Shown piece by piece: positions 1 through 7,190 of a stretch of DNA of 22,082 nucleotides (the first letter of the stretch is position 1; each line of letters opens with the position of its first letter). A program made the position numbers and the translations under genes. The DNA comes from an uncultured Actinomycetes bacterium (GTDB lineage: Bacteria; Actinomycetota; Thermoleophilia; Gaiellales; Gaiellaceae). The notes below the pieces were generated by a model that was given only the letters and a program-made list of their open reading frames with translations, ran no database searches and was not told the origin of the DNA. The stretch spans positions 1 to 22,082 of the forward strand of contig CAIYXH010000007.1 of assembly GCA_903930195.1 (NCBI GenBank). The letters run 5' to 3'.

Positions 1-613
1 CCAGGAAGCACCCCGTCAGCGCGCTCGACATGCAGCCGGTGCCGGTGATCGCGGCCATCAGCGGATGCCCGTTCGTAACGGCGGCGACGCGGTCTCCGTC
101 GGAGACGTGATCGACCGCGCCGGTAAGCGCGACAACGCTCCCGAGTGCCCGGGCTGCGGCGTGGGCGATCTCGCCGGGGTAGCCCTCGGTGCCGATCGAC
201 TCGACCCCGCGCACCTCTGCCGCCTCGCCGACGAGGGTCGCGATCTCGCCCCCGTTCCCACGCACGACAGCCACGTCGACCTCGGCGAGCACGCGCTTTG
301 CCGTCTCGGTGCGGTAGCTCGTCGCGCCGGCGCCGACGGGATCGAGCACGACCGGGACGCCGCGCGCGTTGGCGGCCTTGCCGGCTGCGAGCATCGCGTC
401 GACCCAGGCGGGCGAGAGGGTGCCGATGTTGAGCACGAGGGCGCCGGCAAAGCCGTCCATCTCCTCGACCTCCTCACGGGCGTGGGCCATCACCGGCAGC
501 GCACCGAGCGCGAGCGTGGCATTCGCCGTCTCGTTCATGACGACGTAGTTGGTGATCTGGTGGACGAGCGGCCTGCGCTGGCGCAGCAAGGCCAGAGACG
601 CACCTGCGGTCAT
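1..613 (-). CDS. thiM: Hydroxyethylthiazole kinase ThiM, partial (C-terminus beyond window)
   Basis: ThiM phosphorylates 4-methyl-5-(2-hydroxyethyl)thiazole, the thiazole half of thiamine, in cytosolic salvage. I translated the minus strand from the ATG at 613-611. It gives 204 residues without a stop to the window edge, of a family usually about 265-270 long. Family marks are the N-terminal VHQITNYVVMNETAN (residues 17-31), LDPVGAGAT (90-98), VRGNGGEI (117-124) and the Gly-rich GTGCMSS, whose Cys194 is the expected catalytic residue. In the family the RGN motif is usually followed by S-E-I; here it is G-G-E-I. The start codon overlaps the thiD stop codon as ATGA (613-610), so translation is probably coupled to thiD and controlled by the same TPP riboswitch. 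The identification is firm; only the missing end is unknown. Confidence 0.95.
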   Translation of the reverse strand, partial: MTAGASLALLRQRRPLVHQITNYVVMNETANATLALGALPVMAHAREEVEEMDGFAGALVLNIGTLSPAWVDAMLAAGKAANARGVPVVLDPVGAGATSYRTETAKRVLAEVDVAVVRGNGGEIATLVGEAAEVRGVESIGTEGYPGEIAHAAARALGSVVALTGAVDHVSDGDRVAAVTNGHPLMAAITGTGCMSSALTGCFL

Positions 614-1392
614 GGGCGGGCTCCATTCAGGTTGAGGACATCGACGGGGCCGTCACCGGCACCGAGCTCGGGCAAGCCGTGGCGGACAGCTTCGGACGCA
701 GCGTGGGCTGCTCCGCGCGCCGACTCCTCGAGCGACAGCCCGCGGGCCAGTAGGGCTGCAAGGGTCGCCGAGTGCGTGCACCCGGCGCCATGAGTCGCGG
801 CGACGGCGTGGCGCTCCACCGGGATCTCGACGTGCCGCTCGCCGTCGAAGAGGTGGTCGACGGCCGTCTCGCCGTGGCCGCCGGTCACGATCACGGCCCG
901 GGCGCCACGCGCGTGGATGGCCTCGGCCAGCTCGCGGCGCGATCCCTCGCGGCCTGCGAGCACGACCGCCTCCGCGAGGTTCGGGGTGACGACCGTCGCG
1001 CGCGGCAGCAGCCGGTCGACGAGCACCTCGATCGCGTCGTCCTCGAGCAGGCGGGCGCCCGAGCTCGAGACCATCACGGGGTCGACGACGAGCGGCGCGT
1101 CCCTGGTCGTCAGATAGTCGGCCACCGTCTCGACGAGCTCGCGCGAGAAGAGCATTCCCGTCTTGACCGCATCGACGCCGATGTCGTCGAAGACGGCGTC
1201 GAGCTGCGCCACGACGAACGCCGGCGGCAGCGGGTGGATTGCCGTGACGGCGGTCGTGCTCTGTGCCGTCAGCGCAACGAGCGCCGACATGCCGTAGGCG
1301 CCCGCGGCGGCAAACGCCTTCAGATCGGCCTGGATCCCGGCGGCACCCCCGCTGTCGGAGGTCGCGACGGTCAATGCTCGCGGTACGGACAT
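610..1392 (-). CDS. thiD: Hydroxymethylpyrimidine/phosphomethylpyrimidine kinase ThiD
   Basis: ThiD phosphorylates HMP and then HMP-phosphate to HMP-PP, the pyrimidine substrate of thiamine-phosphate synthase. The 260 residues match the usual ThiD length. Visible ribokinase-fold motifs are SDSGGAAGIQADLK (12-25), KTGML (77-81), VVDPVMVSSSG (102-112), TPNLAEA (136-142) and the nucleotide-binding HGAGCTHSA (201-209) with Cys205. An upstream in-frame start would extend the protein to 1461, but that stretch is the TPP aptamer. The ATG at 1392-1390 has an AAGGGAG Shine-Dalgarno sequence 5 nt upstream and gives the usual N-terminus (MSVPRALTVA). The stop TGA overlaps the ATG of thiM. Regulation is by the riboswitch directly upstream. 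Confidence 0.96.
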   Translation of the reverse strand: MSVPRALTVATSDSGGAAGIQADLKAFAAAGAYGMSALVALTAQSTTAVTAIHPLPPAFVVAQLDAVFDDIGVDAVKTGMLFSRELVETVADYLTTRDAPLVVDPVMVSSSGARLLEDDAIEVLVDRLLPRATVVTPNLAEAVVLAGREGSRRELAEAIHARGARAVIVTGGHGETAVDHLFDGERHVEIPVERHAVAATHGAGCTHSATLAALLARGLSLEESARGAAHAASEAVRHGLPELGAGDGPVDVLNLNGARP

Positions 1393-1397
1393 GTGCG

Positions 1398-1471
1398 CTC
1401 CCTTCGCCGGCATGACCCGGATCAGGTTCGACGGGTGTGATCTCAGCCCGGAACAGGGCACCCCGGTGGTA
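1398..1471 (-). promoter_or_regulatory. TPP (THI-box) riboswitch controlling thiD-thiM
   Basis: Read on the minus strand, this leader carries the conserved TPP aptamer blocks in order: GGGGTGCCC, a short hairpin, GGGCTGAGA, CACCC, GAACCTGATC, GGGTCATGCCGGCGAAGGGA. The last block contains the thiD Shine-Dalgarno (GAAGGGAG, 1398-1405), 5 nt before the ATG. Ligand binding can therefore mask the ribosome site directly, so translational control is the likely mode. A CCTTCG at 1472-1477 is complementary to the CGAAGG of the aptamer end and could be the alternative pairing partner (inference). No terminator is visible between aptamer and start. Confidence 0.95.
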
Positions 1472-1483
1472 CGAAGGCGAGGC

Positions 1484-1489
1484 TAGCAT
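1484..1489 (+). promoter_or_regulatory. Possible -10 element for a leaderless helicase transcript
   Basis: TAGCAT fits the actinobacterial -10 pattern TANNNT. Its last base lies 6 nt before the ATG at 1496, which would place the transcript start at or next to the start codon, a common leaderless arrangement. No convincing -35 is visible, and the candidate -35 region would fall inside the riboswitch DNA of the divergent thiD. This is a weak call. Confidence 0.3.
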
Positions 1490-1495
1490 CGAGCG

Positions 1496-3721
1496 ATGGT
1501 CAGCGCGGGCCTCGCCGGAGCCGACGAGCTCCTCACCGGCGAGGAGCTCGCGTATCGCCGCACGGAGCCTCCGCGCGAGGCGCGCACGGCGCCGCTCCCG
1601 GCCGAGCTGCACCCCCGCGTCCGGGAGGCGATCGGGCTCGACGACCTCTACGTGCACCAGCGCGCAGCCTGGGACGTCGCGGCGGCGGGCGGGAGCTTCG
1701 TCGTCACGACCGGAACGGCGTCGGGCAAGTCGCTCGCCTTCAACCTGCCCGTCCTCGACGCGCTCACGCGCGATCCGAGCCGACGCGCGCTCTACCTCTA
1801 CCCGACGAAGGCACTCGCCCAGGATCAGCTGCGCGCCCTCTCGGCGTACCGCCTCCCGCGGCTGCGGCCGTCGATCTACGACGGCGACACGCCGGCCGAG
1901 CAGCGGCCGGCGATCCGGCGCAGCGCGAACCTGATCCTCTCGAACCCGGACATGCTGCACATCGGCGTGCTGCCGAACCACGACCGCTGGGGCGAGCTCC
2001 TGGCGAACCTCGCCTACGTGGTCATCGACGAGGCGCACGTCTACCGTGGCGTCTTCGGCTCGCACGTGGCGAACGTCCTGCGCCGCCTGCGGCGGCTCGC
2101 CGGCCTCTACGGATCCGAGCCGCAGTTCCTGCTCGCCTCGGCGACGATCTCGAACCCGGGCGAGCTCGCGCGGGAGCTCCTCGGCGTCGAGGCGACCGTG
2201 ATCGGCGACGACGGGGGCCCGAAGGCCGCCCGCGAGGTCGTCCTCTGGAACCCACCGCTCGTCGACGAGGATCTGGGCCTCCGCGGCTCGGCCCTCGCCG
2301 AGGCCGCCCGCCTGCAGGCCGGGTTCGTCTCCCAGGGACTGCGCACGCTGACGTTCGCGAAGAGCCGGAAGGCGGCGGAGCTGATCCACCGTTTCACCGC
2401 CGAGCGCCTCGGCGACGACTCCCGCCTCTCGCCCTACCGGGCCGGCTACGCGGCCGTCGAGCGCCGCGAGATCGAGCGGCGGCTCTCCACCGGCGACCTG
2501 CTCGGGGTCTCGTCGACGGATGCGCTCGAGCTCGGCATCGACGTCGGGCTCCTCGATGCGGTGATCTCGGTCGGCTTCCCGGGGACGGTCGCGTCGCTGC
2601 GGCAGCAGTGGGGTCGCGCCGGACGGCGCAGCGACGGCATCGCGGTGCTCGTCGCCACGGAGGACGCCCTCGACCAGTTCTTCATGCGCGAGCCCGACGC
2701 GCTCCTCGGCCGGCGGGTCGAGGCCGCCATCCTCGACCACACGAACCCGCGCGTGCTCGCCGGGCACGTGCGCGCCGCCGCCTACGAGGCCCCGCTCGAG
2801 GAGAGCGACGCGGCCATCCTCGGGCGCGATACGCTCGCAGCGGCTGCGGTCGATCCCGAGCTGAAGCGCACGCCCCGCGGCTTCGTCTGGGCGGGCCGCG
2901 ACCATCCCGCCTCGCGGATCGGCCTGCGCTCGGCCGAGGCCGAGTCGTTCGCGATCGTCGACGGCACGAGCGGCGACATCCTCGGCACCGTCGAGCGCTC
3001 ACGTGCGTACTCGACCGTCCACACGGGAGCCGTCTACCTGCATCGGGGACAGAGCTTCCTCGTGCACGAGCTCGACGAGGGGCTGATGCGCGCGATCGTC
3101 GAGCCGTTCGACGGCGACTGGTACACCCAGCCGCGCAAGGAGACGCAGACCTCGGTCGTCCGTGCGCTGCGCGAGGAGCGCCGCAGCCGCGTCGACCTGG
3201 TCTTCGGCGAGCTCGTCGTGCACGAGCAGGTCGTCGCGTACGAGCGGAAGACGCTGCGCACGCAGGAGCGGATCGAGCTCGTCCAGCTCGAGCTGCCGCC
3301 GTCGAGCTTCCAGACCGAGGCGATCTGGTTCGCTCCCGACCCGGGCCTGCTCGAGGGGATCGAGACGATGCCGACCCTCCTCGGCGCCCTGCACGCGGCC
3401 GAGCACTCGCTGATCGCGATGCTGCCGCTCTGGGCGATGTGCGACCGCTGGGACATCGGCGGCCTCTCGACGAACCTGCACGACGACACGGGCCGGCCGA
3501 CGATCTTCGTCTACGACGGCCACGCGGGCGGGATCGGGATCACCGAGCGCGGGTTCGCGGGATTCGAGGGCTGGGTAGCGGACACGGTGCGGATGCTGCG
3601 CGGCTGCCCCTGCCACGACGGCTGTCCCTCCTGCGTCCAGAGCCCGAAGTGTGGGAACCTCAACGACATGCTCGACAAGAACGCCGCCCTCACCCTCCTC
3701 GGCCGCATGGCGCTCGCATGA
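1496..3721 (+). CDS. DEAD/DEAH-box superfamily 2 helicase, SftH/MrfA (YprA) type with C-terminal DUF1998
   Basis: This is an ATP-dependent 3'-5' DNA helicase of the family that includes M. smegmatis SftH and B. subtilis MrfA, the latter acting in mitomycin C repair. It has 741 residues, in the usual range. Helicase marks are VHQ (53-55, Q-motif region), Walker A TGTASGKS (72-79, Lys78), YPTKALAQDQ (102-111), DEAH (178-181), an ASAT motif, and in the second RecA lobe TDALELGIDVG followed by QQWGRAGRR. The C-terminus has a Cys cluster (Cys704, 706, 710, 713, 719) typical of DUF1998, a probable metal site. I used the ATG at 1496; it has no strong Shine-Dalgarno and may be leaderless. It overlaps the next gene by ATGA. 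A role in repair is inferred from the family. Confidence 0.9.
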   Translation: MVSAGLAGADELLTGEELAYRRTEPPREARTAPLPAELHPRVREAIGLDDLYVHQRAAWDVAAAGGSFVVTTGTASGKSLAFNLPVLDALTRDPSRRALYLYPTKALAQDQLRALSAYRLPRLRPSIYDGDTPAEQRPAIRRSANLILSNPDMLHIGVLPNHDRWGELLANLAYVVIDEAHVYRGVFGSHVANVLRRLRRLAGLYGSEPQFLLASATISNPGELARELLGVEATVIGDDGGPKAAREVVLWNPPLVDEDLGLRGSALAEAARLQAGFVSQGLRTLTFAKSRKAAELIHRFTAERLGDDSRLSPYRAGYAAVERREIERRLSTGDLLGVSSTDALELGIDVGLLDAVISVGFPGTVASLRQQWGRAGRRSDGIAVLVATEDALDQFFMREPDALLGRRVEAAILDHTNPRVLAGHVRAAAYEAPLEESDAAILGRDTLAAAAVDPELKRTPRGFVWAGRDHPASRIGLRSAEAESFAIVDGTSGDILGTVERSRAYSTVHTGAVYLHRGQSFLVHELDEGLMRAIVEPFDGDWYTQPRKETQTSVVRALREERRSRVDLVFGELVVHEQVVAYERKTLRTQERIELVQLELPPSSFQTEAIWFAPDPGLLEGIETMPTLLGALHAAEHSLIAMLPLWAMCDRWDIGGLSTNLHDDTGRPTIFVYDGHAGGIGITERGFAGFEGWVADTVRMLRGCPCHDGCPSCVQSPKCGNLNDMLDKNAALTLLGRMALA

Positions 3722-4305
3722 ACTGGCGGGCCTTCGGCGAGACGTTCGTCACGCTGCTCGTGATCACCGACCCGCTCGGAAACGCGCCGGTGTTCCTCTC
3801 GATCACCCGGCGGATGAGCCCGGCCGAACGCCAGCGGGCAGCCATCCGCGCGGTCATCGCCGCGGGCGCTCTCATCGTCGGCTTTGCGATCTTCGGCGAG
3901 CTCGTCCTCCGCTACCTCCACGTCTCGATCGGCAGCCTCTCGATCGCCGGCGGGCTCCTGCTGCTCCTCGTCTCGCTCGAGATGCTGCGCGGCACCGACT
4001 TCCCGACGGGCGAGACCGAGGACGTCGCCCTCGTCCCGCTGGCCACGCCGCTCGTGGCGGGCCCCGGCGCGATTGCGACCGCAATCGTCCTCTGGCGCAA
4101 CCATCCCCACGCCTCGGGGCACGCCGCGGTGATCCTGGCGATCATCGCCGCCGTCGCGTGCGTCGGCGCGACGCTGCTCGTCTCGGAGCGCCTGACGCGC
4201 GCCTTCAGCCCCTCGATCTTCGCCTTCCTCACGCGCGTCGCCGGCCTGCTGCTCTCGGCGATCGCCGTCCAGCTCGTCGTCAACGGCGTGCGGAGCTTGA
4301 CCTGA
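3718..4305 (+). CDS. MarC family integral membrane protein (NAAT-type)
   Basis: This is a 195-residue inner-membrane protein of the MarC/YhgN family, whose substrate is not established; older links to multiple antibiotic resistance have not held up. The sequence shows about six hydrophobic segments arranged as two similar halves. The first half starts with the family motif TDPLGNAPVFLS near residue 17, and the second with PLATPLVAGPGAIAT near residue 105. The ATG at 3718 overlaps the helicase stop (TGA 3719-3721), so the two genes are probably cotranscribed and translationally coupled. The shared operon does not by itself reveal a function. The stop codon lies inside a long hairpin (4301-4346). 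Confidence 0.9.
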   Translation: MNWRAFGETFVTLLVITDPLGNAPVFLSITRRMSPAERQRAAIRAVIAAGALIVGFAIFGELVLRYLHVSIGSLSIAGGLLLLLVSLEMLRGTDFPTGETEDVALVPLATPLVAGPGAIATAIVLWRNHPHASGHAAVILAIIAAVACVGATLLVSERLTRAFSPSIFAFLTRVAGLLLSAIAVQLVVNGVRSLT

Positions 4306-4346
4306 TCTCCGAGTGCCGGGGCTCTTTCCCGGCACGAGAGATCAGG
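4301..4346 (+). terminator. Long hairpin overlapping the marC stop, possible terminator
   Basis: CCTGATCTC (4301-4309) pairs perfectly with GAGATCAGG (4338-4346). After a 3/2-nt internal loop, GTGCCGGG (4313-4320) pairs perfectly with CCCGGCAC (4328-4335) around a 7-nt loop. That makes 17 base pairs, starting in the last codons of marC. There is no T-run after it, so it is not a classical intrinsic terminator. It may stop transcription in a U-less way, protect the mRNA end, or serve both converging genes. Confidence 0.55.
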
Positions 4347-4430
4347 TAGGGGCTGGCCCGGCCTTTTGGGGCCTGTCCCGCTCTAGACGGCGCGCGCTAT
4401 CGACGCGCTCGCACAAGGGCCAGGCCCTAG
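4346..4430 (+). repeat. GTAG-type REP hairpin with a degenerate inverted partner (REPIN-like)
   Basis: GTAG (4346-4349) leads into the hairpin GGGGCTGGCCC (4349-4359) / GGGCCTGTCCC (4369-4379). It has ten pairs (one of them G-U) around a central T-T mismatch and a 9-nt loop. A partial inverted partner, GGGCCAGGCCCT, lies at 4417-4428, followed by AG so that the minus strand reads CTAGGG. The same design (GGGRC-T-GRCCY/RGGYC-T-GTCCC) occurs beside gyrA at 16860-16938. Conserved GTAG plus an imperfect palindrome is the hallmark of REP sequences mobilised by RAYT transposases. No RAYT gene lies in the window. Confidence 0.6.
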
Positions 4431-4462
4431 AGAGGCACTTCAGCGCCATCGCAAACCGCGGT

Positions 4463-4622
4463 GTCAGATACCTCGAACTGTCAAGCCCACCAAACGTGCC
4501 GGCTTTGTGACTCTTTCATCCACAGCGACGCCGGAAAAGCGCCGCACCCGCCCGCTTACGGGCTGTGGCCGGATCGGAACACTTTCGTTCCGATGGACAG
4601 TTGACACCAACCGGTATCTGAC
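4463..4622. repeat. 160-bp element bounded by inverted TTGACA-N6-GGTATCTGAC repeats
   Basis: The two ends carry the same 22-bp motif pointing outward: TTGACA, six variable bases, then GGTATCTGAC. It lies on the minus strand at 4484-4463 and on the plus strand at 4601-4622, with all 16 fixed positions identical. Within the element, further hairpins are possible. AAGCCCAC pairs with GTG-CC-GGCTT (4483-4505). CCACAGC (4520-4526) pairs with GCTGTGG (4562-4568). ATCGGAAC (4573-4580) pairs with GTTCCGAT (4587-4594). AACTGTC (4476-4482) also pairs with GACAGTT (4596-4602). It could be a REPIN/MITE-like element or a structured RNA. No ORF is credible here. Confidence 0.6.
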
Positions 4623-4643
4623 TCCGGTCGAGACGCTGCGGCG

Positions 4644-6959
4644 CTAGAGGCGCTTCAGCGCCTTCGAGAGCGACTGGCGGGTCGTCAGCACGCCCCCGTG
4701 GAGGTCACCCTCGCGCGCGACCCGCTCCAGCACCACCGCCATCGTGAAGGCCGCCGGGTCGAGCGACGGACCGACCTCGTCCCAGCGGAGCGGTGTCGAG
4801 ACCGGCGCGCCCGGGTGTGGCCGCACCGAGTAGGCCGACGCGAGCGTCTTCCCCTCCCCGTTCTGGTTCGCGTCGATCAGCACGCCCTGGCGGCGGGCCT
4901 TCGCCCACTGCGTGGTCGCCTGGCCCGGATGCGCGCGCGCGATCGTGCCCGCGATCAGCTCGGCGAAGGCGCGGACATCGTCGTAGGCCGAGCGCCGGTC
5001 GAGCGGGACGAGGATGTGGATGCCCTTGCCACCCGAGGTCTTGGGGAACGACGCGAGCCCGAGCCCCTCCAGGAGCTCACGGACGAAGCGCGCGACCTGC
5101 ACCGTGTCGCTCCACGGCGTGCCGGGTGACGGGTCGAGGTCGAAGAGGACGGCATCGGGCCGGTCGGGCCGGTCGACGCGCGAGAGCCACGGGTTCATGT
5201 CGATGCAGCCCATGTTCACCATCCAGGCGAGCGCGTCCTCGTCGTTCACGACCGGAAAGCTCACCCACTTGCGCGCGGGCGGCTTTGCACGCGTGGAGAC
5301 CTCGGCGCGGAACGTCGGGATCCAGTCGGGCATGTGCGGCGGGGCGTCCTTCTGGAAGAACGCCTTGCCGAAGGCGCCGTCGGGGTAGCGCCGCATCGTG
5401 AACGGCCGCTCGCGGAGATGGGGCAGCAGCACGGGTGCGACGGCGCGGTAGTACTCGACGAGCTCGCCCTTGGTGATGCCCTCGTCGGGCCAGAAGAGCT
5501 TGTCGAGATTCGAGAGCTTGACGTCGTGCGCGCCCCGGCGGGGCAGCTTCACGGGACCGGGAGCCGAAGCCTCACGGCGCACCTCCTGCGGTGCCTTGTC
5601 GTCGCGCAGACCCTGGTACGACGCCTGGCGGAGCCGCCCGTCGTGCGTCCACTCGCTGAAGGCGACCTCGGCGACGAGCTGCGGCTCGACCCAGACGATG
5701 TCCGCCCTGCGGACGCGCGGGAGCTTCGGAACGACGTCGAACGGGGACGTCTCGCGCCGGAGGGGCCGCAGCAACCGGAGGAGCCGGTCGATCTCCTTGC
5801 CGTCGAAGCCCGTGCCGACGTTACCGACGTAGCGGAGCTCGTCTCCCTCCCGGACGGCGAGGAGCAGGGAGCCGAACGAGGCCGCGCGACCCCCCTGGCC
5901 GCGCGTGTAGCCGGCGACGAGGAACTCCTGGCGGCCGTGCGTCTTCACCTTGAGCCAGTCGCCGGTGCGGCGCCCCTGGACATAGGCCGACGCGTCGCGC
6001 TTCGCGACGACTCCCTCGAGCCGCTGGGCCTGCGCCGCCGCGAAGAGGGCGACGCCATCGTCGAATGCCTCGGAGAGCCTGACGGCCGCCGAGCCCGCGC
6101 CGAGGAGCTGCGCCAGGCGCACCCGTCGGGCGGTCAGCGGCTCCCCGACCACGGTCTCGCCATCGACCTCGAGCACGTCGAAGGCGTAGTAGACGAGCGT
6201 GCCACTCCCTGTCTGCATCGCCGAGAAGCTCGGGCGGCCGCTCTCGTCGAGGGCGCAGATCTCGCCGTCGAGCACCGCATCCGCAGCCACGGCCTTCGCG
6301 ATCGCCTCGGCGACATCGGGGAACCGCGCCGTCAGGTCCTTCGCGTTCCGGGAGCGGAGCGTGCAGCTGCCGCCGTCGAGATAGGCGAGCGCGCGGAAGC
6401 CGTCGAACTTCAGCTCGAACGACCAGCCCTCGGCCTCCGGGACCGCACCGGCGAGCGTCGCGAGCATCGGTGCGTAGCGGTCGACGGCGGGTGCCGGCGC
6501 GTCCTTGCCGCGGATCAGCAGCCAGTTCTGCTCCTTGCCGTCGAGGTGGGCAGGCACGAGCGTCCATGTCCCCTCGAGGCGTGTGCCGTGCAGGCGCACC
6601 TTGAGCCCGCCGTCGCGCTTCTCCTCGAGCAGCTCGTAGGTGCCGTGATCCCAGACCTCCACCGTCCCCGCGCCGTACTGGCCGCGGGGGATCTCGCCGG
6701 CGAACGTGGCGTAGGAGAGCGGATGATCCTCGACGTGAACCGCGAGGGCGCGTCCACCGGGATCGAGCGGGACGCCCTTCGGCACCGCCCACGAGGCGAG
6801 CGCGCCATCGCGCTCGAGCCGGAAGTCGTAGTGGAGGCTACGCGCGTCGTGACGCTGGACGACGAAGATCGGCTCGGTGCCCGTCGAGCCGCGCTCGAAC
6901 GGCTCCGGCGTCGCGCCGGGCGTGCGCTTGCGGCGATAGCGGTCGAGCTGATCGGCCAT
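4644..6959 (-). CDS. ligD: Multifunctional NHEJ DNA ligase D, domain order PE-LIG-POL
   Basis: LigD repairs double-strand breaks with Ku: it trims 3' ends, adds nucleotides and seals. Its 771 residues hold three domains. The 3'-phosphoesterase (about 30-155) shows QRHDARSLHYDF (35-46) and DHPLSYATFAGEIPRG. The ATP-dependent ligase (about 162-460) has the adenylated Lys184 in KFDGFR, EGVVAK (315-320) and WLKVK (335-339). The primase-polymerase (about 478-771) has the metal-binding DLD (607-609), SGGKGIHI (642-649) and Asp696. This order is that of Pseudomonas LigD; Mycobacterium has POL-PE-LIG. I chose the ATG at 6959 because AGGTG (6966-6970) sits 6 nt upstream; an in-frame GTG at 6968 would overlap that site. 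No ku gene is in the window. It stands alone and converges with marC. Confidence 0.96.
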   Translation of the reverse strand: MADQLDRYRRKRTPGATPEPFERGSTGTEPIFVVQRHDARSLHYDFRLERDGALASWAVPKGVPLDPGGRALAVHVEDHPLSYATFAGEIPRGQYGAGTVEVWDHGTYELLEEKRDGGLKVRLHGTRLEGTWTLVPAHLDGKEQNWLLIRGKDAPAPAVDRYAPMLATLAGAVPEAEGWSFELKFDGFRALAYLDGGSCTLRSRNAKDLTARFPDVAEAIAKAVAADAVLDGEICALDESGRPSFSAMQTGSGTLVYYAFDVLEVDGETVVGEPLTARRVRLAQLLGAGSAAVRLSEAFDDGVALFAAAQAQRLEGVVAKRDASAYVQGRRTGDWLKVKTHGRQEFLVAGYTRGQGGRAASFGSLLLAVREGDELRYVGNVGTGFDGKEIDRLLRLLRPLRRETSPFDVVPKLPRVRRADIVWVEPQLVAEVAFSEWTHDGRLRQASYQGLRDDKAPQEVRREASAPGPVKLPRRGAHDVKLSNLDKLFWPDEGITKGELVEYYRAVAPVLLPHLRERPFTMRRYPDGAFGKAFFQKDAPPHMPDWIPTFRAEVSTRAKPPARKWVSFPVVNDEDALAWMVNMGCIDMNPWLSRVDRPDRPDAVLFDLDPSPGTPWSDTVQVARFVRELLEGLGLASFPKTSGGKGIHILVPLDRRSAYDDVRAFAELIAGTIARAHPGQATTQWAKARRQGVLIDANQNGEGKTLASAYSVRPHPGAPVSTPLRWDEVGPSLDPAAFTMAVVLERVAREGDLHGGVLTTRQSLSKALKRL

Positions 6960-6985
6960 GGAATTCACCTACAGGTGTAGATCAC

Positions 6986-7012
6986 CGGACAGTCCCCCTG
7001 CGGGGACAGCCC
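6986..7012. repeat. REP-like imperfect hairpin upstream of ligD
   Basis: GTCCCC (6992-6997) pairs with GGGGAC (7002-7007) around the loop CTGC. The stem extends past an A-A mismatch to C6990/G7009, then to G6988/C7011 and G6987/C7012. Sequence and mismatch position resemble the REP hairpins at 4346 and 16914, but the GTAG tetranucleotide is absent. A related GGGGACAGT lies at 7132-7140 in the same gap, so this may be a decayed paired element. Confidence 0.4.
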
Positions 7013-7094
7013 CGACGCAGCTCGGGACGTGTTTGGAATCCCTGAAGGGGGGCAAGTTCTGAGGTGCCTCCTTCTCTGACGGGGGGAAGGCGTG

Positions 7095-7118
7095 TGAGGC
7101 CCGCTCCGGCGGGCTTCA
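7095..7118 (-). terminator. GC-rich hairpin downstream of accA, possible terminator
   Basis: GCCCGC (7099-7104) and GCGGGC (7109-7114) pair around a 4-nt loop. The stem extends by three further pairs and one G-U to TGAG/TTCA, giving a 10-bp stem. It lies about 70 nt past the stop of accA, the last gene of the fab-acc operon, and before ligD on the same strand. No U-tract follows, so termination is only suggested by position. Confidence 0.4.
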
Positions 7119-7142
7119 CCGTGCCTGGGCTGGGGACAGTAC

Positions 7143-7187
7143 GGTGGAAAACGTTGTGGATGGTGTGGAAAGAAGGCCTGTGGAAGA
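7143..7187. promoter_or_regulatory. Cluster of four DnaA-box-like 9-mers
   Basis: Four 9-mers in the same orientation resemble TGTGGATAA, the complement of the DnaA box TTATCCACA: GGTGGAAAA (7143), TGTGGATGG (7155), TGTGGAAAG (7164) and TGTGGAAGA (7179). Each matches 7 of 9 positions. They sit between accA and ligD, with no AT-rich unwinding region beside them, so an origin is not claimed. DnaA binding or chance repetition are both possible. Confidence 0.3.
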
Positions 7188-7190
7188 CCC

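Noticed and set aside
653..2905. 750-codon minus-strand frame across thiD, the riboswitch and the helicase
   Set aside because: It crosses a conserved riboswitch and two real genes, and is dominated by Arg, Gly and Ala with no motif.
4313..4510. Possible 65-residue plus-strand gene after marC
   Set aside because: It begins inside the marC hairpin and runs through the REP hairpin and into the inverted-repeat element. It has no Shine-Dalgarno and unusual codon use.
4595..4626. Promoter starting from the perfect TTGACA at 4601
   Set aside because: No -10-like box lies 16-18 nt downstream (the sequence there is CCGGTC), and the same TTGACA recurs as part of the inverted end motif.
5334..6980. 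548-codon plus-strand frame opposite ligD
   Set aside because: It is a shadow of ligD, whose three domains have intact active sites on the minus strand.
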